DNA of 64,000 nt from Platerodrilus igneus (taxonomy: Eukaryota; Arthropoda; Insecta; Coleoptera; Lycidae). Under the pieces are notes generated by a model that saw nothing but the letters and a program-made list of their open reading frames with translations, did not search any database and was not told the DNA's origin. Below, piece after piece: positions 25,715-35,970 of the stretch. The stretch's first letter is position 1. Every line of letters starts with the position of its first letter. The stretch lies in NCBI GenBank assembly GCA_036346225.1, contig JARFIW010000899.1:1488001-1552000 (forward strand), written 5' to 3'. Both the position numbers and the translations under genes were made by a program.

Positions 25715-26020
25715 GTTACTACGTGTAGCAAGTGAATTTTGTTTTTACAGGTGCATTAAGCCCGATCTTAACAATAGTTGCTGCAATGCGGAAAGTAAAA
25801 ATCGATTGTCTTCTGCCATTTCTAGTTTTTTATATATTTATCCCTTAAGCGCATAATTTGAAGCTCTTACGTGCCGCAAATGAGTTTTGTTTTTACCTTT
25901 GCATTAAACGCGGTCTTAGCAATCGTTTTGTCAATGGGAAAGGTGTAACTCGTTGCCTTCTGCCATTTCTGTTTTTTATATTTTTATGCCTTATGAGCAG
26001 ATTTTGAAGCCCCTCAGACG
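25715..26020 (-). repeat. Two inverted units of the same satellite
   Basis: The same landmarks appear in reverse complement (CTTCTGCCATTTCT at about 25810 and 25965, AGATTTTGAAGC at about 26000). The array therefore ends in an inverted pair of units that could fold back on the direct array. Confidence 0.8.
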
Positions 26021-27303
26021 CATACCAACAACGCCACGGAGTCGCCTGTCTAGGAAAAGATACACTACATTTGACGTTTCCAATGCTCCAGGCGAAGGTA
26101 CTACATTGGCCAGGAAGTGAATTTATTTACTTGGAAATTTTGAATTTTACCGAGTCCAAGTAGGGTAGGGATCTTTACCGTGCGTGACAACATTCACACA
26201 CGTTACCCCATTTTACCTCTTATCCGAACGAGAGCGTATTTTTGTGAAAAATGGTCTCCTTGCACCTTACTCTTTTCTCGATGTTATAAAAAGAGTAAGC
26301 GCACGACGAAGTATAAGAAATACTTCGGCACAGCTTGCATCGACGTTTATGGTTTCGGAGGCTGTATGAGACTTGAAATCATCAGGGGAAGGGGAATGTT
26401 TAGAGAATATCTGAATGTTAAAATTTAAATATCAAGACACCTGTTTACACAACTATAAAATAACTTAGAGAAACAAAAGTTAAAATACGATAAGAGAAAT
26501 TTGACTAAATTTGTATATTAATACTCGGTTATTACAATTCCAAAGGCATGTATAAGATATTCGCTTGTGTCATTAACATTGTAGACATCGCTATATATTT
26601 TAACATGATATAATTCACATATTTAATAAATGTACACGAGAAATTTTCTATAGAGAAATCAAAATAAATAATCTCTGTTTAGAAACTCAAAATTTTACTT
26701 AATGCGAGAGTAAATCAAAAAGTGATCCTAATTGTAATAATGTCATGTAACAAAATGCACATGAAATGAAAGTTCAAGTAATAAACCTTTTCACCATAAG
26801 AAGCTTCATGAAGATCCAAATGTTTACATATTTTTAGGTTATGTATTAGAGAATTATATTTGAAATAATTTAAGATAAGTAAAATGTACTTTATAATCAA
26901 AACTTTAAGATAAGTAAAACGTAATTAATAATCAATACAAAATATTTGTAGTGACAAAGACAAATTTAAATAGAGGTTAGGCCTCTTTATTTCAACAGAA
27001 AAACAATAAGGTAAAAGTTTAAGTCTCATACTACCTGTAGTATCAGTAACTAAACTAATACTATTAGTTACTTAATTTATAGGAATCCTTCAATATCCAG
27101 GAAACTGAGACATCCTGCGTTGGAGAACTACTAGTGTAGGTACAAAACAAACATGTGGTCAACTTCGAATGTTGTCCTTAACAGACTTCTGTTCCATAAA
27201 ATTAAATTTGTAGATATTTTTCAATAAGATAATAACCGAGCATCATAATGTAATGTAGAAAGAAACGAAATATAAAATTCTTGTGATGAATATTTATTTT
27301 ACA
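26021..27303. other. Intron 1, nothing recognised
   Basis: A 25-bp match to 22405-22430 (GAAGGTACTACATTGG) borders the satellite on both sides. Open frames at 26180-26428 are unrecognised; the rest is AT-rich. Confidence 0.35.
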
Positions 27304-27456
27304 TCATCTGGTTGTGCGACAAGCAACTTTTCCATGTGGAAAATCCGAAAGAGAGAAAACACGTCGCCGTGACGAATATTTGACCGGAGCATACTTGACC
27401 GGAAAATACTTTACCGGAGAATACTTGACTGGAGGAGCATATGTTACAGGAGCACC
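27304..27456 (-). CDS. Cuticular-protein-like last exon, antisense in SDR intron 1
   Basis: On the minus strand a TTTTTCTAG acceptor opens a 51-codon exon ending in TGA at 27304, with AATAAA (27298-27293) six bases after the stop. The chosen frame has GAPVTYAPPVKY followed by further PVKY units, a short-period A/P/V/K/Y repeat like those of low-complexity insect cuticular proteins, then a basic RRRVF tail. Cuticular proteins are secreted; no signal-peptide exon was identified, though the minus strand at 27.6-27.9 kb has donor-like sites. Another frame of the same exon is also open and fits a possible upstream 67-nt exon by phase, so the frame is uncertain. It could be a nested gene, a retrocopy fragment or a repeat. 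Confidence 0.3.
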   Translation of the reverse strand, partial: GAPVTYAPPVKYSPVKYFPVKYAPVKYSSRRRVFSLSDFPHGKVACRTTR

Positions 27457-27799
27457 CTAGAAAAATTCAGTTGTGTTACAAAAGTAAAATCTAGCTCGAG
27501 GTGCAAAGGAAAATTAAATCCATTAATATCTTACCATCTTTATAAATACTTGATGGGATTAAGAAATACACAACTTCTTCATCCATTAGATAACACATCT
27601 AGAAATATATTTAAATGTTAATTTAGGATTTATAATTAGAAAATTTACATACCAGGTAACACATGAGGCAAGGCAGAAATTCTAATCAGAAATGCAGTGC
27701 CAGATAAGCAATCAGATATTCGAGAAATGAAAATTTGACACTTCAAATAAATTATTTTCGGCCATCTTCGGAATGGACGATCTTTAGCGATTATTCTCA

Positions 27800-27980
27800 A
27801 TAATACAAAATTAGAACCACACCAGTTGTGCTTTTGGAATAAACACTGCAGAAATAACCAATAGGAAAATTTCATATAGATATAATTATAATACAGAATT
27901 AGAACCACACCAGTTGTGCTTTTGGAATAAACACTTCAGAAATAACCAATAGGAAAATTTCATATAGATATATTTATTTG
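27800..27980. repeat. 90-bp tandem duplication
   Basis: Two copies, beginning near 27800 and 27889, share AGAACCACACCAGTTGTGC, CTTTTGGAATAAACACT and AACCAATAGGAAAATTTCAT with very few differences. This is a recent local duplication. Confidence 0.85.
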
Positions 27981-28137
27981 TACTATGTAAACAAATTAGC
28001 AACTTGTGGATTAAAACTAATAATCCAGAATTGTGCAAGATAAATTCTTATAGAAAATATTATTATATAATAAAGAGAGTAATTTTATATTTAAATGTAG
28101 ATATAAGCATTTATATGCTATTAGTGCCGAGCACAGA

Positions 28138-28175
28138 TGTAACATGCTAAAATATAAGCAAAAAGGCATGTTACA
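28138..28175. repeat. 10-bp perfect inverted repeat
   Basis: TGTAACATGC at 28138 and GCATGTTACA at 28166 are exact inverse complements, 18 bp apart. The right arm overlaps the proposed LTR start. Confidence 0.7.
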
Positions 28176-28863
28176 TCCTAACATATTTTAAGCGGTTCGT
28201 GTTGAGAATCAAACACGAGACCGTGGGCTTACTAGTCACACACATACCAATTAAGTCACAGCGTCGCCAACCTTTCATGTTACCGCAAATTGATGACGTA
28301 TCTGATTGAAATAACCATGTATCATTCATAATATAGGAAATCAATCCTAGTGTTGCGAGCTACTGTTAGGTAACCCGTCAAACACACAAGCGCCGCAGGC
28401 ACTGTATATTCTCTATGGACCGAGAAGCTTCTGGCAATTACTTTAATTCACGGTATAAATAAGACCAATGATGAAGTACAGAGTTAGTCTATATCAGAAT
28501 GTCGAACATAAATTATATTGTGTATAGTTAAATAGTTTAGCTTTTGGAAGTCCAAGAGTAAACATAAATGTTAAGTGCACGTGTCTAATGTACATGCAGC
28601 TTGTAGAATACATAAATAGACAAAAGTGTAATAAATAAATAGTTGTGTTATTGTTGTTAATGGACCTATGGTAAAGAAGTTAGTTTAAGAAGATATTAGT
28701 GCTTGTAAATTCATTAGTGTGATAGTGCTTCATTGTTAAGTGGAAAGAAAACGTCTATAAATAAGGCATATACTGTTAATTAGACTTGTGAACAGTGAGT
28801 AATAAAGACTCTTGTTATTACTTGTTTTAAATTAGAGAAATGCGGTAGTAGTAGCCCGCTACA
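28169..28863 (+). mobile_element. Solo or truncated LTR
   Basis: Starts TGTTACA and ends GCTACA (TG...CA), 695 bp. A TATA box (TATAAAT, 28454) lies in the middle and a polyA signal AATAAA (28801) near the end, in U3-R-U5 order. Immediately after it, TTTGGCAAATGATGAC resembles the start of a primer binding site. No second copy is in the window, so it is called from its internal signals alone. Confidence 0.45.
28192..28270 (-). ncRNA. tRNA-like segment (pseudogene or SINE head)
   Basis: On the minus strand an A-box-like TGACTTAATTGGTAT is followed about 35 nt later by a B-box-like GTTTGATTC flanked by CTCGTG and CACGAA-like arms. The anticodon stem is mismatched and no full acceptor stem forms, so it is not called a functional tRNA. 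It lies inside the proposed LTR at 28169-28863. Confidence 0.3.
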
Positions 28864-29175
28864 CTATTTGGCAAATGATGACAAACACGGCGCCTGGATT
28901 ATCCTTGAATTTGAATATGCTAGCTTGTTACATTATTTGCTCTTTTGCTTGCAATAAATACGATCACCTTGTGACCCATATCTTTATCCGCACTTCTGCT
29001 CCCTTAATCTAACTTCGCATTTTTCCTTAAAATATAAATAAATAAATTGTATAGCACATTATAAAAAAATTCTAATACAAAGTCGCAATTTTGTGTGAAA
29101 AAATGTTTTTTGAATTAATATAAACACCTCATAAGTAATATTAGCTGCAACGTTTAATTCCAGAGTTATTTGCAG

Positions 29176-29302
29176 GGCATTACAATTGTTAGTAGAAACA
29201 AAACAAAAGGCGAAAATGCAATTGCAACATTTGAAAACCAGTTTGGACCCAACAAAGTTATATTTGTTCAAACAGATGTAACAGAATATGCGCAACTTCA
29301 GC
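29176..29302 (+). CDS. SDR (15-PGDH-like), exon 2
   Basis: Continues the SDR protein (residues 34-75 plus one base of codon 76). The acceptor is TTTGCAG and the donor CGTAAGT; the exon enters in phase 0 and leaves in phase 1. It begins GITIVSRN, the beta-2 strand and following turn of the Rossmann fold, where SDRs discriminate NAD from NADP. The usual acidic residue at the end of beta-2 is not obvious (SRN instead of a D), so coenzyme preference is open. QTDVT near residues 66-70 is the conserved acidic adenine-binding segment. Reading through into the next intron quickly leaves homology, which supports the splice. Confidence 0.88.
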
Positions 29303-29351
29303 GTAAGTTTACAAAATTATCAAACTTAATTATAAAAACATCAAACTTTAG

Positions 29352-29458
29352 ATGCATATGAAACTACAATGAAAACATGGAAAGCAATAGATATCGTAAT
29401 TAACAATGCCGGCCTAATGAAAGACTGTGAATGGGAAAAAGAAATTGCTATAAATTGC
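29352..29458 (+). CDS. SDR (15-PGDH-like), exon 3
   Basis: Separated from exon 2 by a 49-bp intron (29303-29351, GTAAGT...TTTAG). Completes codon 76 and runs to residue 111. It carries IDIVINNAG, the structural NNAG motif (residues 93-96) that stabilises the central beta sheet in classical SDRs, and ends with EIAINC just before the catalytic asparagine that opens exon 4. It leaves in phase 0 at GTAAGT. The following intron is about 31.5 kb and contains two LTR retrotransposons, a LINE, tandem transposase units and hAT and Harbinger remnants. Confidence 0.88.
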
Positions 29459-29622
29459 GTAAGTATTTTAGCTTAATAATAATAATAAGAATTAAGACAT
29501 CAGAAAAATTTTAGTATAAATTTAAAAATTGATACAATTGTTTTGACTGCGCTGTAAAAGACAGAAAGAAAAATCTACATCGTGCACGCTTCCTGTCAAT
29601 AGCCCACATAATTCAAGAAACT

Positions 29623-31678
29623 TGTAATATAAAAATATTTTCTTATAATGAGATACTTTCTTTAGTATTCATTATAAGCTTTATCCTCGTGACTATCAGC
29701 TATAAATTAACCCTCCCAATTTTCTAACCCTTAATCTGATATCACAAGGTCGAGAATTTCTTCTTTTTCTTTTAAGCCCAAGGTAATGTCGGATGGTAAA
29801 TGGCTTGAGACAAAGAAAAACTCTTAAGATATAAACGGCTAGTCGAGTGTTAGCTCTGGGTAGATCATGAGCTTGGGTCATGGGTGGATAAAAGACCAAA
29901 AATATTTTTAATGAGCGCCACCGTATTTTTCAATACAATAACCAACAAAATTTAACTGTGCTTGTATAAGGGGAATGCGGAAACCTTATCTTAACACCAC
30001 TAACATAGCCATAAAACCTGAATTTCACTCTTTAGGACACACTTACCAAGACCTCAACCACCAGATGTCATACAGATGTCTCAGCTTTACCTGTGAACAA
30101 ACAAAAGCACCACATGGACACCATTTGTGTCCTCAAAAATATTTGCCAACAATAAAATAATATAATTTAGGCATCTAAAATATACTGAGGGAATTTGTTT
30201 TCATTTCACACTCTTTCTATTCCGGGAGGACTTGCAATTTTTGAATGTTAAATAATAAAACGTCTTTCAAAAACAAAAAGGATTCTATTTGGATAAATTT
30301 CTGATTATATATGTACAACTGCAATAAAATTAAATAAAAACCCTTAACCACAAAAAATATTTAAATTACTAGATACGTATTTGACAATTGACAATTCACT
30401 TGTTTGTTGTTGAGAACACCAGCCTGCGGGTGAGGAGAATATCCTCGATAGTGTTTAAAGCAACAATATAGTAAATTATACAGCTAATTTTTTTTTTTTT
30501 TTTTTCTATTGATGATGACCACATAGTGGTCGAAATACGTATCTAGTAATTTAAATATTTTTTGTGGTTAAGGGTTTTTATTTAATTTTATTTAAATCGT
30601 GCCACAGTGTTCCTATAGATTACAACTGCAATGTTTAAGTTTGTATCTTTATAAAATTTTCTCATAATAATTCTAATGAAGTTTTGCATTCAAAAGTAAG
30701 AAGATCTCTGAATAGATCTTTTCTATAAAATTTACTTAGATAGACGTATAATTTATAAGTTATTCATAATACATAACTTTCTTTTAATCAGCGAAGTACT
30801 TCCTTGATCATTACAACAGAAATTAATTATCAAAGGGCAGAATTTGTAAAATGTAATTATTCTAATTTATTTATATTCTATAATAAATACGCGAATTTCA
30901 TATGTCGATGAAAGTGCCTGTACATGACCTCAAAATCTTTAAACATATTGTAAATTAAATCAAGACAGCATATGGCGTCTAGATAGGAAAACTGAATCTA
31001 TATATTTTTTTTATCTGACATAGGTTGTCATTCAGAACTTTATAAAATACACTATTTGCGTACATGTGCAAACATTCTGACAAACAAGCAACATATTATT
31101 TAATTTATTGATTTCTCAAAAACTATTTTCTCTTTACGTTACTCAAATATTTAATGTTAGATAATTCATAGTAATTTACTGTATTTTCAAAGTTATTAAA
31201 TGCTAAAGAACACTCACGTGCATCGAAAATGAACTAAAAGTGCTGGACCTTGACCTCAGCTGTCGGAAATTTCCATCTTAATCTCCTTGTTTAATATTGT
31301 TCATCGGTAAGGTTGAAATATAAGGAACACATGTGAAATCGGCTTCCACGTTACTGCATGTTATATTAAATAGAACGAAACCATAAATTCTTGTTTTAAA
31401 ATAATGCCTTCAGAAATTATTTTAATTTATTATCGGAGATATTATTCAAGATATGTCCTTAAGATATTGCACTAAGATGAAAAATATTAGTATAATATAT
31501 TGAATTAATATATATACCAACTGTCTAAATGATGTCCAAAAGGGGGTTCCATCGTAATCAATTAATCTTCTTTCTAACTTTGTTAGAAACCACGTGTTTA
31601 CACAGGGCCATCTCGACTTCACCTCCTCTGCAAAGCAGCTTGCCCTTTCAAACGCTGAGAATGAAGTGCCGACTGACA
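29623..31678 (-). repeat. 3' LTR of the minus-strand retrotransposon
   Basis: About 2.06 kb including a 295-bp insertion plus 12-bp target duplication. It matches 35483-35627 and 39650-41233 with few substitutions. Small open frames inside it (for example 29975-30160) recur in the other LTR and are not genes. Confidence 0.85.
30326..30620 (+). mobile_element. 295-bp fold-back insertion with hammerhead-like motif
   Basis: Absent from the other LTR. It is flanked by a 12-bp duplication TACAACTGCAAT (30314-30325 and 30621-30632). Its arms are inverted repeats of nearly 60 bp (30326-30382 and 30533-30593), sharing AACCCTTAACCACAAAAAAT and TTACTAGATACGTATTT. Between them lie a T run and, at 30510-30542, TGATGAT then a 6-bp stem GACCAC/GTGGTC then GAAATACGTATC. 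This order (core, stem II, GAAA, very short stem III, UC) is that of minimal hammerhead ribozymes reported in Penelope-like elements. The first core base is T instead of C, so activity is uncertain. Confidence 0.6.
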
Positions 31679-33857
31679 ACAGAAGAATTTTTTCTAACAA
31701 AATTTTATTGACTGAAGCATCAAAATTACTCATATTAACCGTATAAACATCTAACAACTCACTACAAGACAGCACAAACTTTAGCTATAACTAACGACAA
31801 GTTTAACCAAAAAAAAAAATAAGAATCATTCACTAATTGATATGGGGGGATATTAATGCATGGGAATGAGTGATCAGTAACTACGCGAACTACACGCCTA
31901 TAAAGGGACAAATTCAAGAAGTCATAATCGGTATTTACATTTAATCAGTTAAGAACATTTAGGGGAATCTAACACTCAGTAGATGCATGTCATCAAAAGT
32001 TTCAAACGCAATAACCATATCAAAGTCAAAAGTTTCACCAAAAGCAAAAAAAATATTTTACTATAAATCTGAACTAGAAACAACAAAATCGATAGTATGA
32101 CAAAATTACTACTAAACAACAATCTGTACAACGAATACTCTTCTCAACTTTACTATATTTGTCCTACATATTTATGTACATATATTTCCAAATGTTGATT
32201 ATATTTACACTAATTGATGAATTTAATAGGTACCAAAGACTGTTTGTTACAAGGCCCATTCTCGAAACAAATCTCTAATACTAGAGAAGCAGACAAAGTA
32301 TTGACAACACCTATCCATCAACAAGATACCTTTAATCTCTGGGTGAGCACCTCATAATATTTTCTGTAAGATTACCATGCTACAGACTCAACTACCTCAC
32401 TCAAAAATTCTAATAACTTCAGTGATTCAACACTAAAGAACTCCAAAATCACTAATAAACTATAATTTGAGCCTACTGGGAGACATCCACCAGCAACTCA
32501 CCAAAAACTCCTCATGAACTATCTTAGCTCATGTAAACTCTCACTTAGAATAAGCACATCAAGCTTAGTCTCAAACTACTAAACCAAAACACAAGCATTC
32601 CTCTAATGCTTACTGTACTATCACATCTTAACTATACTACTACATGTTTACTACTTTACTAAACAGTCTCTACATTCTCAAACATATACTTCATCACTAA
32701 ATACGTATTTCTTCACTGAATGTATACTCATCAATAGATACGTACTTCTTCACTAACTGCATACTCATCACTATATACATGCAACATCTCTAAGCACATG
32801 CTGCGCTCTTCAACACCTCAATAAACGCATCATCATTCAAAATCAATAAATACATCCTTGTCGTCATCAAAAATATCATTTAACACATGCAATATCTATA
32901 TTAACAAACATATCAAGCTCTATTACTACTAAAACCAAAAATTACTTTAAGCAAATCAAAAAAATTTAACTGACTTTAATCTTGTCCTACTTAAGAATTT
33001 AAAACATGGACCAAAAAGAATTACGACTGACATCAACTATAATTGAAAATACTTAAGGAGCCGAAACATTTCTAACATCTTCATTTTCATCATCACCTAT
33101 CGCAGAATATGGGTACTCAACATTTTCTTTGACTTAAATTTGGAGATACGGATAAATTGGAGGGAAGAAATTTAAATACAAAATTATTTTCTACTTTACT
33201 TCATGGTAACTATAAGTAAATGTTCTGGTACACTCTTACTCTACTCATAATTAAACTGTCGACACAAACTATAGTGCTTCCCAACGCATTAATTTGCTAG
33301 AATGACAAGCTCCTCCATGAGCCTCACCTAGACTTATAAACAAAATTGCTAGAATGACAAACTCTTCTATGAGTCTCACCTAGACTTATAAACTAAATAA
33401 GCAAAACGAATTACATCATAACTGGCTTCAAATAATCTCAAGTGACGATGCCAAAACTGCTAAAGCGATAAACTCATCACGATTCCCGTATAGACTGACA
33501 TAACACTGAGCGACCAACCCTTCCTGAGTCTCGTCTAGACTAACATAACGTTACGCGATAAACCACAACAAGTCGCGTTTAGATCAAATATAACTTAACA
33601 TACTACGTTGTAACGCGGATATACATAAAAATTGCTACTCAAAACAAATCAAAACAAACCGAAACGTGCCTCTGCACAAGAGCAATCTTCCAACTATATT
33701 TCAACAGTAAAAATCAGTGCACCATCAATCAAACAACTAATAAAACTAATAAGACTGAATGATGAACCTACTATCGATGTAGTACGTCCAGAATCAAATA
33801 AACCTGTAATATCCATATCAAACAACTTTAACATTTTATCTAGAAACAAGAATTTCG
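31679..33857. other. Internal region of the LTR element, no pol found
   Basis: AT- and AC-rich sequence with no long frame on either strand. It includes short repeats such as ATACGTATTTCTTCACT-like strings at 32700-32760 and the 50-60-bp units listed separately. Confidence 0.5.
33290..33590. repeat. Degenerate ~55-60-bp tandem repeats
   Basis: About five units share a GCTAGAATGACAAACTC-like head, then ATGAGTCTCACCTAGACT and ATAA. The later units (33460-33590) are strongly diverged. They lie between gag and the 3' LTR of the minus-strand element. Confidence 0.55.
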
Positions 33858-35227
33858 CTATTCAACTTCTGTTCCTTTACTCGTTGAGTTTGGACACGAC
33901 GGACAAGTGATACTAGTCACTCCTTTACGACCACAACCATAACAAAATAATCTCTTAAAAGATCTACAAACACTGAAAGTATGTCCATAACGTGAACAAT
34001 TCCAACATATCAATTTATGTTTAATAAAAGGGTTACCTACTCCACTCGTTTCTGATATTGGGGTAGCAGAATTAAGAACTTGAACTGGAGAATGCGAAGA
34101 CGTAGGGATATAAACACGACTTGAAGCATTCTGAAATGAACTAGGGATTTTATTTCTAAAATGTAGATTAAAATAATTAATAGGCCGTTTGTGACTATAT
34201 GAAACAGCTGAAACAGACTTATGTTTACTTAAAGAAGCTTCTTCTAACTTCTTACATAATTTAACTAAAGTACTAATATTCTCTATCTCTGTAAGAGCAA
34301 GGTGCTGAATGAAATATGGCAATAAATTTTTCTTGACTATTCTAACTTTAGTATGTTCTGCAGGGATAATAGGTAATCGGTTAAATAAACTTTCCATATT
34401 AGCAATGAACAAAACAACTGATTCACCGTTCTTCTGAAATCTATTTTTAATTTTTTTCCAAATATCGTCCTCAGGATGTGCTGGTAAGAAATCTTCCTTT
34501 AATCTACTAACCAATGAACTCCAATCTGTTAATGAACTACGAACGCAACGATACCATACCAATGCATCACCAGTAAACAATTCAACTGCAGAATTAAACA
34601 ATTCCACTTTAGATACTTTTCGGGACTGTGCTATGTCACTAAGTTTTTCTAAAAATTGATATAAGAGAGATGGGTTTCCTGAATATTTTATCGACCAAGA
34701 TCCAATAGGGACTGACTGTGTGACATATGTGACCGTTGGAATGGGCACATTAGATGCAACAATAGAATTTATACTAATATCATTATGATTTGAACTTAAA
34801 TCTTTATTTAATCTCTCATGAAGATCTGCCTTCACAACAAAAATAGTAGCCAAACTTTCATTTTAAATAACACAACTTCCTCAAAATTTTCTTTAGGGAG
34901 CTTTAACCGTTGAATTCTACCTGTAAGATGTATTAATCTTGACCGTATCCTTTTAAAAATAGACTCTGCGGGATCATCAATAAATTCTAACAAAACATTT
35001 TTAACTGACTCTATACTAGACTCAATTTCTTCTTTCTCTATTTCGAAATCCACCTTATAACTTGAAAGATCAATCAAACATCCTGGTTTATCTGTTTCTT
35101 TGGCCAACAACCTTGCTAAAATTTTCCTTTTATCCGAAACTGGTCTTGAATTTTCAATGCCTCTAATGTTCAATTCATATTCTAACTCATTTTTAAGTAA
35201 ATGAACGATGCTATAAGTTTCTGCCAT
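33858..35227 (-). pseudogene. gag of LTR retrotransposon, frameshifted
   Basis: Two minus-strand frames overlap by 22 bp: 35227-34832 (131 codons, ATG start) and 34853-33858. Together they make a gag of about 455 residues with one frameshift near 34840. The N-terminal part is charged and helical, the middle resembles a retrotransposon capsid (YQFLEKLSD, LFTGDALVWY, and LKEDFLP), and the C-terminal part has one CCHC zinc knuckle, CWNCSRYGHTFSVC, followed by CYGCGRKGVTSITC in which the histidine is replaced. This second degenerate knuckle is common in insect gag proteins of this type. The frame ends at TGA before the tandem repeats; no pol follows. Confidence 0.8.
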
Positions 35228-35460
35228 AATTAAATAACTATATTTCTCTAACGTATCTCAACAATATAATTTTTGAAGATGAAATCACAAACAAACGGAT
35301 GTCCTAACAATATTAAGAACCCACTATAAACTGTAACAAACTGTAACAAGAATGAAACTAAAAAAATGACATTACTAAAATCAATGCAAACCTCAGTCGC
35401 TGAATATAAGTGTGATGAAAATAACTGCAAACTATTCCAGCCTCTAAGTGAAATTATTCC

Positions 35461-35482
35461 TGCCCCACGTTGTGAGCGCAAG
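35461..35482 (-). promoter_or_regulatory. Primer binding site of the minus-strand LTR element
   Basis: Directly next to the 5' LTR end (ATTACA), the element strand reads CTTGCGCTCACAACGTGGGG. Apart from its first bases it resembles the TGGCGC...AACGTGGGGC primer sites of gypsy-group elements. This fixes the orientation and identifies 35483-41233 as the 5' LTR. Confidence 0.65.
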
Positions 35483-35970
35483 TGTAATATAAAAATATTT
35501 TCTTATAATGAGATACTTTCTTTATTATTCATTATAAGCTTTATCCTCGTGACTATCAGCTATAAATTAAACCTCCCAATTTTCTAACCCTTAATCTGAT
35601 ATCACAAGGTCGAGAATTTCTTCTTTTTAATAATAATAATAATAATAATAAACGTTTATTTCCAACAGGAATACACCCAATTACAGGAAATAATTTAAAA
35701 ATTATTTAACACACATTCACAAGGTATAATAATTGTGTACAAAAATAAACCTAATAGAAAAACAAAAGATTGACATATCAAAAATTAATTAATATGTTTT
35801 ATAAGGTCTTCAAATCTATCGTTAAAAATATCCGAACCATTGAAGTATTTGTTGTAAGTTAGACATACTACTGTGGCTGGAGAGTGCAACAATAAATTTG
35901 TTCTACTCCTTTGAAGATAAAAAGTATTGCTAAAACGCGCATGTTGACGAGGCACTACCAATGAAATCTT

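Noticed and set aside
26180..26428. 82-codon frame of mixed composition
   Set aside because: It lacks an ATG start, overlaps another open frame, and has no recognisable family or splice support.
27645..27908. Minus-strand frame as the secreted first exon of the cuticular-like gene
   Set aside because: Its donor phase does not join to the PVKY exon frame, and part of the frame comes from the 90-bp tandem duplication.
28192..28270. Functional tRNA-Thr gene
   Set aside because: Mismatched anticodon stem and no complete acceptor stem.
29975..30160. 61-codon ORF present twice in the window (also 39839-40024)
   Set aside because: Both copies lie in the two LTRs of the same element and are identical because the LTRs are; there is no independent coding evidence.
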